Of a stretch of DNA of 32,151 nt, positions 25,457 through 32,151 are shown in pieces. A program made the position numbers and the translations under genes. The stretch's first letter is position 1; each line of letters starts with the position of its first letter. The DNA is from Pseudomonadota bacterium (GTDB lineage Bacteria; Pseudomonadota; Gammaproteobacteria; Steroidobacterales; Steroidobacteraceae): positions 1-32,151 of the forward strand of contig CANGJP010000024.1 in the NCBI GenBank assembly GCA_947454465.1, given 5' to 3'. A model generated the notes under the pieces. The model was given only the letters and a program-made list of their open reading frames with translations. It did not search any database and was not told the origin of the DNA.

Positions 25457-26686
25457 TCAAAGTACGAGCTTACCGCGGACAAACATACGTAGTTGCAATA
25501 ATAGGTAAGCCAGCAAAATGCAAAATGAAATAGATGCGATTACCACGCCATAAGCCCGATCTGACATTGCTAACATATAGACTCGAACAGTGAATGCAAT
25601 CACAAAAAGAGTTAAGGTAATCCAGATTACATCCAATAATTGATGACGCTGACGAGGCGCATACTTTGTCAGTCGCGCGTTATGTTTGAGCACAGGAAGA
25701 CAATATTTCAGGTAATACGAAGCCATTTTCATTTCTGAATGAGGATCATGTACAACGACCTGACTTTCATTAATCACCTGATGGTAAAGAGCGATATGTT
25801 GATCAACTAGATAGCTTTGGTTAAGGTTAGCACGAACATTTTGCTGTACAGCCTGAGCCTCATCGCGATTGAACCGATTTATTTCATCGATTAAATCAGC
25901 AACACCAGCAGGTCGCAGTGCACGTCTGCCGAAATTGCTATCCTGAAAGCGAGTGAAATTATGTGAATCGACGAAGCCACCCAATCCTTCCACCCCCCAA
26001 ATAATTACCCCCGTTCCAATGGCCATCGCCTCTAGTGCACTGCGCCCTATCGCGAACACCAGATCGTAGTTACGAAGTATATTTTCCGGCTCAGAAACAA
26101 GTCGTTTCATGCCGGAACCAATCACATCTAAACTTAAGCCACATTGCTGACAAGCGGCTCTTAAATCAACTAAGTCTCTACGGCTGCGGACATAACTACT
26201 AAAAACAGCAGCCCGCTTAGGAGCCTTAGGCAACGCTCGGCGTGGACGGAACCGTCTTGTGTCTACACCATTCTGAAGGATGGTGACCTTGTCTTCTGGG
26301 ATGCCGTTTTCGATAACCAACCGATCTAGTCGCGTCTTATCGACGGCCACGTACCTCAGAATACGTGGAAAAATCAGTGGTAAATCCTGCCAGGCGTGCC
26401 AATCATGTACAAAAAACACAGCAGGCACACCTGGAAAGTGCAACAGTGCAGTCATGGTTTCATGGCGATGATGACCATGAATCACATCCACATTAGTTGA
26501 GATATTGTTCAGATCATCAACAACGGGGATGGTTAAATTGCGCAATTCCAGTGCAATCGGACCTGTATCAGGCGCGTAAACGACTGGTGTATGACCCTTA
26601 TCGAGCAAACCGAGCGCTAAATCACGTACGTATGTTTCAGTTCCTGTACGAGAAGACAGCGTACAGTTAGTAATCAAAACAATCAT
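25457..26686 (-). CDS. GT4-like glycosyltransferase with C-terminal membrane anchor
   Basis: 409 residues from ATG 26686; an earlier in-frame start at 26722 adds 12 unlikely residues. GT-B fold: N-terminal domain starts IVLITNCTLSSRTGTETYVR with the typical glycine-rich acceptor loop, then VDVIHGHHRHETM and PAVFFVHDWHAW. The donor domain begins near VTILQNGVDTRRFRPRRALP and contains SALEAMAIGTGVIIWGVEGL, the E-x-x-A nucleotide-sugar site region. The end is unusual: after a basic region (KYAPRQRHQ) there are two membrane helices (about 346-365 and 376-397). A soluble catalytic part tethered to the inner membrane suggests lipid-linked or envelope glycan synthesis. Substrate unknown. It lies last on the leftward strand, downstream of secreted-protein genes. 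Confidence 0.82.
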   Translation of the reverse strand: MIVLITNCTLSSRTGTETYVRDLALGLLDKGHTPVVYAPDTGPIALELRNLTIPVVDDLNNISTNVDVIHGHHRHETMTALLHFPGVPAVFFVHDWHAWQDLPLIFPRILRYVAVDKTRLDRLVIENGIPEDKVTILQNGVDTRRFRPRRALPKAPKRAAVFSSYVRSRRDLVDLRAACQQCGLSLDVIGSGMKRLVSEPENILRNYDLVFAIGRSALEAMAIGTGVIIWGVEGLGGFVDSHNFTRFQDSNFGRRALRPAGVADLIDEINRFNRDEAQAVQQNVRANLNQSYLVDQHIALYHQVINESQVVVHDPHSEMKMASYYLKYCLPVLKHNARLTKYAPRQRHQLLDVIWITLTLFVIAFTVRVYMLAMSDRAYGVVIASISFCILLAYLLLQLRMFVRGKLVL

Positions 26687-26844
26687 TCCAACACAGCCTT
26701 CACACTCATCAATGTCCACCAACTTTGGAAGGCATCATTCTATCGATTTGAAATACTTTTAAATCATAAGAATTATTGTTTTCATTGATATTGAGAGCAT
26801 CACTAAGCTTTTATAATGAGCCCTAGCGAATTTTTGAAAAGAAT

Positions 26845-27543
26845 TCATTTTATCTTCGGGAGAGTGAATCGGCATAGCACCGTATTATCCCGCACGAGAT
26901 CAGGGGTCCAGATAAATTTGGTAGACAGCTTCCAATCAAACCAGTTGAAATCGCCATGTGGCTGTACTGCCCATGCTGAGTGAATGGTTATATGTGGCCA
27001 ACTGTGATCGTCGTAGTCCACAGACTTCCAATTGACTGGCTCAGGATCAATTTTTGATTTACATACCCGCTGTGGATTACTCGACTTTACGCACTCATCC
27101 AAATTGAGTGGAGCTTGATGAATTACCTTACACCGCCAGCTATCATCAGATACTGAAAGTGTTTTATTGGTCTGTGCATCGATAAATTGGGCAATAAACC
27201 CTCCATCTCCAGCTTGCTGATGCGGTGTCCCAATGTATTCCAAGCCTGTATCATCCTGCTTAAAGTCTTTCATAATCACACTGAGTTGCGCCGGAAGTGT
27301 AGTTGAAAAAGTAAATGACTCCGTATTAAACGAACGTTCAGTGTTATAGGGCACCGAATCTTCTTTAATCAACACATTACCCGCATACAAAGCAAACCAG
27401 TTATCTACCCAGATCTGCGCTTTAATGGTTCGCGGCATAGATGTCGGCTTATTCAGGGTAGACTCGGCCGCATTGAGATACCCTGCCGACATCAGCCATC
27501 CCATGAACACTAAACTCATAACCGCGTAACCATCGAAGCGCAT
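26845..27543 (-). CDS. Secreted protein of unknown function, beta-sandwich-like
   Basis: 232 residues from ATG 27543, with AGG nine bases upstream; an ATG two codons earlier is possible. It has a signal peptide (about 1-26, VMSLVFMGWLMSAGYLNAAE). The mature part is rich in Trp, Asp and aromatic residues, with IWVDNWFALYAGNVLIKEDS, GDGGFIAQFIDAQTNKTLSV, DDSWRCK and DYDDHSWPH. Four cysteines (in WRCK, DECVK, RVCKS and VLCRF) could form two disulfides. The alternation and W/D motifs recall galactose-binding-like modules, but I do not recognise the family. It lies 70 bases downstream of the decayed YncE-like gene and may share its transcript. Confidence 0.75.
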   Translation of the reverse strand: MRFDGYAVMSLVFMGWLMSAGYLNAAESTLNKPTSMPRTIKAQIWVDNWFALYAGNVLIKEDSVPYNTERSFNTESFTFSTTLPAQLSVIMKDFKQDDTGLEYIGTPHQQAGDGGFIAQFIDAQTNKTLSVSDDSWRCKVIHQAPLNLDECVKSSNPQRVCKSKIDPEPVNWKSVDYDDHSWPHITIHSAWAVQPHGDFNWFDWKLSTKFIWTPDLVRDNTVLCRFTLPKIK

Positions 27544-27612
27544 TATCATCTACCTAATATACTGTTACCGATCTCGACATTAGTACACTTTGATACAATC
27601 TCACTGACTCAC

Positions 27613-27962
27613 TTATAAATTTGTGAATGAATCAGAAATTAAATCCCCACGTAACGTACGTTTACCAGGCTCAGGCGCTGGCACTGCCCCGATTCACCAG
27701 CTATCAACAACACACGATTGGTCTTCTGATCAAGCGCTAAGGTCTTAGCACCAGCCATGGTCTTAACTGTTTGTTTGACGGTGAAAGCAGTAGGACTGTT
27801 TTCCTTAATAATGGACAAGGCACCATCACTCTGGGAACTAAAAGCTTCCATAGTGTTCGGATTAAATTGAGCGCCATCATAACCTTGATCGATAGGTAGC
27901 ACATCATGACAGGCAAGGAAAGGATTGCCTGTCATTGTACCCAATTGCTCATTACCCATCAC
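27613..27962 (-). pseudogene. Decayed 3' fragment of a YncE-like beta-propeller gene
   Basis: The open frame 27962-27639 (GTG, or ATG 27959) matches only the last blades of the YncE/surface-antigen propellers: VLPIDQGYDGAQFNPNTMEA, FSSQSDGALSIIKENSPTAF and AKTLALDQKTNRVLLIAGE. About two thirds of a normal gene is missing at the 5' side, where the stop of the large secreted protein lies six bases away. After IAGES the frame ends in an atypical tail, but the +2 frame continues GAVPAPEPGKRTLRGDLISD and SFTNL to a stop at 27615-27613, the proper family ending. One lost base near 27690 explains this. Truncated and frameshifted, so most likely non-functional. Confidence 0.75.
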
Positions 27963-27967
27963 AAGGA

Positions 27968-30900
27968 CTAAGGAATCGTCCAGCTGTGCTCCACTTCGCG
28001 ATTAACGTGAGTACCTGATTCGCAGCTTTGAGTGAAGATGGCGCAATTACCCGGCGGCAACCATGACCTGATGTATTCAGTCGTTATACCATTGGGCGTA
28101 ACTGTGACACGAAGGTGACCACTGTTATCTTTAATCGTTCCAGACAGATAACCACCCTGCGCTTTGACCGAGTTGGTATAAGTACTCGTAGTTCCTTTCT
28201 GACTTGGCTGTGGCACTTCTTGGTAAACAATTCCGTCTAGATCTTGTTTAGCATACAAATGATCATGGCCATGGAACACGGCAGTCACTTTCTTTTCAAC
28301 CAACAACTGATGAATAGGCTTATTGACCCAACCTACGTGGTTATTAAATCCGTTTGTTTGAAAACCATAAGTCGTACCATCAGAGTTATATCCGCCCCAT
28401 TCAAAATATTTCGCAGCTTCTACCCCGCCGCGCATTTCCCCACCCGGAGACGTAGGATCAGGAAATACCGTACCTTTTCCAGAAGTGGGCGCGCCGCCTA
28501 ATAAGTTATGAATAAAGACAAACTTGTACTTGGCTGTTGTATTCGTAAGCACAGTAGAAAGCCAGTCGTACTGAGTCTTACCCAATGTCATATACCAACC
28601 ACTGGTACCCGGGGTTGTAACGCCATTTTTAACCTTATCTTCTGATGGTATTTTGGTGCTGTTCCAATAAGGATCAAGTACCACGAATAAAGCATCACCC
28701 CATTCCCATGAATAATACGCTGCACGCGATGTATTCAATATCGAATCAACCGTCGTATCACCACTGTAAAAGGTACTGGTACTGGTGATGCCATTATTGA
28801 AATAATTTTTACGTGCAGTGGTTGCCCACAATGGCAACGTAGAAGGAGGTGCACTCGAATTGGTTTTATTGGCAATGTAACCGGCCTCACCTTCATGATT
28901 ACCATTGACTAACAATAAAGGCACTGTGTGCGTAGCTAAACCATAATAAGGCAACTCATATTTATACCGCGCAATCACTCCTGCTTCAGTCGTTGCTGGA
29001 TTGAACGGACTGGCCGTGTTGACAGTATCCAGCGGGGTAACCCACTTTTCAGTCATAAATAAATCACCCAGATCCACAAGAAAATCCGGAGCATCCAGTG
29101 CAATATTCCTCATGGTACGCCGGAATAAATCAGGATCACTTAACTGATCTAGATGAGAGTCAGATTGAATGGTAAAGGTAAATGAACTACCTTTTGGGCG
29201 CGCAGTACGGAATCTGTACTCCTCAGTCTGAGCCACAACCGTAGAGCCAGATAACAAATTAACCCGATAATAATACTGGGTATCAGCACTTAATTCGGTC
29301 AAGTTCAGAATTAACGGTGTATCGGCCACCAAGGTATTGATGGCAGATGTTTTTGTATACACTCCTGATGTCGTACCCAATGAAACCATTACACCGCCAG
29401 CTTGGGTGGCACTGAATAGGTTCATCACAATACTGTTATTAGTCGGACCGCTTAGCACAATCGTGGGCGCAAACGATCCTATACTGCCTGAACTACTGCT
29501 CGAACTGGAACTGGAGTCGGTCGTGCAAGTCACATTAACACTGGAAATATTTGAGCTAGCCAGCGTGCCACTGACACTCGGCGGAGTGCCACTGGCAGGC
29601 GTCACACCATTGAACAACTGACAGGTCTGACCAGCAGGCTGGGAACTAATCGTGACCGAGTACGTCGCACCCGAAACGTAGGCTGTAGCAAAGTTCCATG
29701 CCCCGACTCCGGACGATGCTATATAACTTTGCGTTGTCGGCGCAGTATTCGAACTCAAGGTTAGTACAAGACCGGTCGCACCCAATCCCGTGATGGCTCC
29801 GCCCACTGTGTAAGTCGTCGTCTCACAAGTCACAGCAACCGTGACATTAGCATCAGTAATCGTTCCTGAATTGTTCATCGATGTACAAGACTGACCACTC
29901 GGATTCGTCCACCCTACGTTGTAGGCGGTGCCATTTAACTGAGCAGTAAATGAAGCCGTTCCACCTCCTGAAACCACTGTACGACTATCTGAACCATTAT
30001 TAGTAAGCGTCAGAGCACTCGAATTACCAGTTACATTTACAGTAACCGCATAACTAGAAGGCGCACTGCTTGAGCTGCTAGAAGATGAACTACTGCTTGA
30101 ACCTGACGACAGTACCGGACCTCTTACTAAGAGCACGTACTCCAAAGCCGTTTTAGGACTATAAGAAACAATACCATTGTAGATTTCATGCAGATCCCAC
30201 GCAGAAGTTGGCGTATTCACTAACGTGGTGGAAGACCAAAATGTGCCCTGATCTTTATTGTTTATTTGCGCACCATAGGAAGGCAAATCCGCAAGATTGG
30301 TAAAATAGAGCGTGTCTAAACTTGGCCCGTACTTTTTCACATCCACAATCGAGAATAATTCACGAATATTCGGCAATCTCCAGTCGGTTTTACCTGCAAA
30401 ACCACCCGCGGCATTGAGCGTATTGACATAGGCCAGCGCCCCTTCCCAATCGTAGCTGGATGCAGACTTCTGCTTTTGCCATACAAGCCTCGTATAGTTA
30501 TCAGTGACCGTACCATCACCGTTATCCGTAAAATGATTGAAAGGTAGGCTGACAGGCGAAGTAGTATTTCTCACGCAGCGCAAATTGAAGAATGTTGGCT
30601 TAGTACCTTTACTTACACCTGTTTGAATTCGCACATGGTTACCTGCCCCGCCACCTGAATTGCTAGCCCATTGCTTAGTGGTAGCGCCTGTTGAGAAAGC
30701 AGCAGAGACATCACTGCTCCACCAATACGAACCTGCCGCATACGTGGCAGCATCATACGATTTAGTTGCGGTGATCGTGGTACCGTTGTTGATGACTTGA
30801 GCAGAGCTTAACGTCCACGAAGTACCTGACCCTGCTGTAATGGTCACTGTCTGACCACTGGGCATACCCGGCCAGGTAATCACTTGACCAATATCCACCG

Positions 30901-32151
30901 CACCCGCCATCACAGTCGATACCGTCAACGTGGTTGAAGACACCCCCGCCGTGCCACCTTGAAACGTAGTCACCAGTGGCGCATTGTTGATCTGAAACAA
31001 CGGATGAAGCGCGGGTTTAAGTTGCAGGTAATTGATACCAAATAATTCTTGAGCAGTGGGCACACGCCAATCGCTATAACCACCCAATGATCGACTCGAG
31101 CAGTAACTTGCTGCATTGGTGAAGTCAATTTCTCCACTGTCTAACTGCTGCCACATCAAGCTCGTTACATTGTCGGTAATGGTACCGTTACCGTTATCCG
31201 TGTATGAAGGTGGATTTTGAGTAATGTCTGAATCTTCACCAGGCGTGGTCGTGAAGCTACCTGTTTGCCCAGTATCCGCGAGGGGCACGAGCGGTTTAAT
31301 CTGGCAGCTGATATTTACACTGGAGATATTGGTACTGATGACGCTACCACTAACACTCGGCGGGGTTTCTGTCGCTGGCAAGGTTCCATTCAATAACTGA
31401 CAGATCTGTCCGTTAGGCTGACTTTGTATCGTGACAACGTATGTTGTACCTGAGGCATAGCCAATTGCAAAACTCCAGGTGGTGGCACCTACGCCAGCCA
31501 CATAAGTTTGGGATGCAGGGCTGCCGCTAGAGGTTATATTGAGCATTAATCCCGTCGTGGCTAAATCCGTTATCGTTCCACCAATGGTGTAGGTTTGGGG
31601 TGCACAACTGACATTAACATTAGGAACGGAGCTGGAAATCACTCCACTCGGATTTAAGATTGTACAAAACAAACCTTTAGGCTGATTTTGAACAGAGACA
31701 CTGTAAGTAGTACCGGGAACAAGGGATGTAGAGAATGTGTAAAGCACCGATGCAGCTGGAACCACTTTAATCGCCGAACAGGTACCAGTTACACAGCTAT
31801 ATTCCAGCCTCAGCGTGAGACCCACATCAGTCAGCCCGCTCACAGCCCCACCGACTGTAAACGACTTGGTGCAGGTGACGTTTGCATTGGTCACGTTCAC
31901 ACCGGCAATGGTGCCAATACCATTGGCGACACCACAAACAAAGCCAGAAGGCTGAATACCCACTGTGAGTGCATACCCAGCACCGCTGCTCAAACTGGTA
32001 GAAAATTTATAGCTCACAGCCGTGCTGGACATAACCAATGTGGCTGAATTATTAAGCTTCAATACCAATCCGGAAGCTGGGGGTCCACCTACCCAACTGA
32101 CTGATCCACCGACTGTATAGCCGTCAACGCAAGTGACATTAACGTTAGTGA
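27968..32151 (-). CDS. Giant secreted protein: beta repeats, two Lcl (DUF1566) domains, PAP-like metallophosphoesterase; partial
   Basis: The frame is open to the window edge, so the N-terminus is missing; at least 1393 residues are visible. Numbers count from codon 32068. Order: disulfide-type beta repeats (to about 255); first Lcl domain (289-500, DNGNGTITDNVTSLMW and YSDWRVPTAQELF); second Lcl domain (513-650, DWRLPNIRELFSI); poly-Ser linker (652-672); two more beta repeats (673-850); second Ser linker; fibronectin-like PAP N-domain (865-957); calcineurin-like phosphoesterase (965-1366). Metal motifs are complete: SDSHLD (Asp970, His972), DLGD (Asp1002), NGNHEG (Asn1057, His1058), His1187, GHDH (1267-1270). 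Lcl domains occur in Legionella secreted adhesins, so export by type II secretion and a surface or extracellular phosphatase role are likely inferences. Confidence 0.9.
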   Translation of the reverse strand, partial: TNVNVTCVDGYTVGGSVSWVGGPPASGLVLKLNNSATLVMSSTAVSYKFSTSLSSGAGYALTVGIQPSGFVCGVANGIGTIAGVNVTNANVTCTKSFTVGGAVSGLTDVGLTLRLEYSCVTGTCSAIKVVPAASVLYTFSTSLVPGTTYSVSVQNQPKGLFCTILNPSGVISSSVPNVNVSCAPQTYTIGGTITDLATTGLMLNITSSGSPASQTYVAGVGATTWSFAIGYASGTTYVVTIQSQPNGQICQLLNGTLPATETPPSVSGSVISTNISSVNISCQIKPLVPLADTGQTGSFTTTPGEDSDITQNPPSYTDNGNGTITDNVTSLMWQQLDSGEIDFTNAASYCSSRSLGGYSDWRVPTAQELFGINYLQLKPALHPLFQINNAPLVTTFQGGTAGVSSTTLTVSTVMAGAVDIGQVITWPGMPSGQTVTITAGSGTSWTLSSAQVINNGTTITATKSYDAATYAAGSYWWSSDVSAAFSTGATTKQWASNSGGGAGNHVRIQTGVSKGTKPTFFNLRCVRNTTSPVSLPFNHFTDNGDGTVTDNYTRLVWQKQKSASSYDWEGALAYVNTLNAAGGFAGKTDWRLPNIRELFSIVDVKKYGPSLDTLYFTNLADLPSYGAQINNKDQGTFWSSTTLVNTPTSAWDLHEIYNGIVSYSPKTALEYVLLVRGPVLSSGSSSSSSSSSSSSAPSSYAVTVNVTGNSSALTLTNNGSDSRTVVSGGGTASFTAQLNGTAYNVGWTNPSGQSCTSMNNSGTITDANVTVAVTCETTTYTVGGAITGLGATGLVLTLSSNTAPTTQSYIASSGVGAWNFATAYVSGATYSVTISSQPAGQTCQLFNGVTPASGTPPSVSGTLASSNISSVNVTCTTDSSSSSSSSSGSIGSFAPTIVLSGPTNNSIVMNLFSATQAGGVMVSLGTTSGVYTKTSAINTLVADTPLILNLTELSADTQYYYRVNLLSGSTVVAQTEEYRFRTARPKGSSFTFTIQSDSHLDQLSDPDLFRRTMRNIALDAPDFLVDLGDLFMTEKWVTPLDTVNTASPFNPATTEAGVIARYKYELPYYGLATHTVPLLLVNGNHEGEAGYIANKTNSSAPPSTLPLWATTARKNYFNNGITSTSTFYSGDTTVDSILNTSRAAYYSWEWGDALFVVLDPYWNSTKIPSEDKVKNGVTTPGTSGWYMTLGKTQYDWLSTVLTNTTAKYKFVFIHNLLGGAPTSGKGTVFPDPTSPGGEMRGGVEAAKYFEWGGYNSDGTTYGFQTNGFNNHVGWVNKPIHQLLVEKKVTAVFHGHDHLYAKQDLDGIVYQEVPQPSQKGTTSTYTNSVKAQGGYLSGTIKDNSGHLRVTVTPNGITTEYIRSWLPPGNCAIFTQSCESGTHVNREVEHSWTIP
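29525..29815 (-). repeat. Beta repeat, C-terminal copy
   Basis: TYTVGGAITGLGATGLVLTL to SSNISSVNVTC. A paralogous copy of the unit at 31304-31597 within the same protein: both share TTGL/ATGL, SQP-GQ-CQL-NG, TPPSVSG and NISSVN motifs. The two copies flank the double Lcl cassette. Two Cys per unit could form a disulfide. Confidence 0.85.
31304..31597 (-). repeat. Beta repeat, N-terminal copy
   Basis: TYTIGGTITDLATTGLMLNI to STNISSVNISC, the partner of the unit at 29525-29815. At least two shorter, more diverged units (TVGG...NVSC type) precede it toward the window edge, so a tandem array runs out of the window. Confidence 0.85.

Noticed and set aside
31688-32047. Plus-strand 119-codon frame opposite the giant gene
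   Set aside because: Antisense shadow of the beta repeats; repetitive codons keep it open.
1-32151. CRISPR array, insertion sequence, integrase or phage genes
   Set aside because: No regularly spaced direct repeats, no transposase or integrase motifs in any frame; only the phage-like beta insert at 30761-30958 hints at exchange.

Overview
The window is chromosomal DNA from a gammaproteobacterium of moderate GC (not computed). Pointers are the ClpS/ClpA pair, the Xcp/Gsp-type type II secretion genes, the rnr-rlmB pair, a cytochrome bd oxidase with CydX and CydP small subunits, and a type I sulfide:quinone oxidoreductase that reads very close to the Acidithiobacillus ferrooxidans enzyme. I cannot name the genus. 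The sulfide genes suggest a sulfide-exposed or sulfur-oxidising life.

Layout. (1) 1-442, minus strand: the start of clpA and all of clpS. (2) 773-6623, plus strand: gspC-D-E-F, one end of a type II secretion system; the pseudopilin and platform genes gspG-N do not follow. (3) 6722-12093: a small acidic protein, a Gfo/Idh/MocA oxidoreductase, two small membrane proteins, the tail-specific protease Prc and an orphan XdhC-like protein. (4) 12109-15173, minus strand: rnr followed by rlmB with overlapping stop and start. (5) 15256-15722: tRNA-Leu(CAG) with its own promoter, then a stretch with a strong hairpin and a strong rho-independent terminator that may encode a small RNA.

(6) 15852-25399 is the most interesting part. 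A divergently transcribed ArsR-family repressor carries the two cysteines, 66 residues apart, of the SqrR/BigR/YgaV persulfide sensors. It faces an apparent single operon: DUF2892 membrane protein, RND adaptor lipoprotein, RND permease, SQR, cydP, cydA, cydB, cydX. Several junctions overlap by 1-4 bases. An AT-rich inverted repeat lies between the two starts and overlaps a good -35/-10 pair. The simplest reading is a self-contained sulfide response. SQR oxidises H2S to polysulfide and reduces quinone, cytochrome bd (a terminal oxidase known to tolerate sulfide) reoxidises the quinol, the RND pump may export a sulfur product or toxicant, and the ArsR protein releases the operon when persulfides build up.

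(7) 25457-32151, minus strand: accessory envelope or secreted functions. There is a very large secreted multidomain protein, truncated by the window edge, with beta repeats, two Lcl/DUF1566 domains, serine linkers and a C-terminal purple-acid-phosphatase-like metallophosphoesterase. After it come a decayed remnant of a YncE-like beta-propeller gene, a secreted protein of unknown function, and a glycosyltransferase with a C-terminal membrane anchor. The secreted proteins are plausible substrates of the type II system encoded at the other end.
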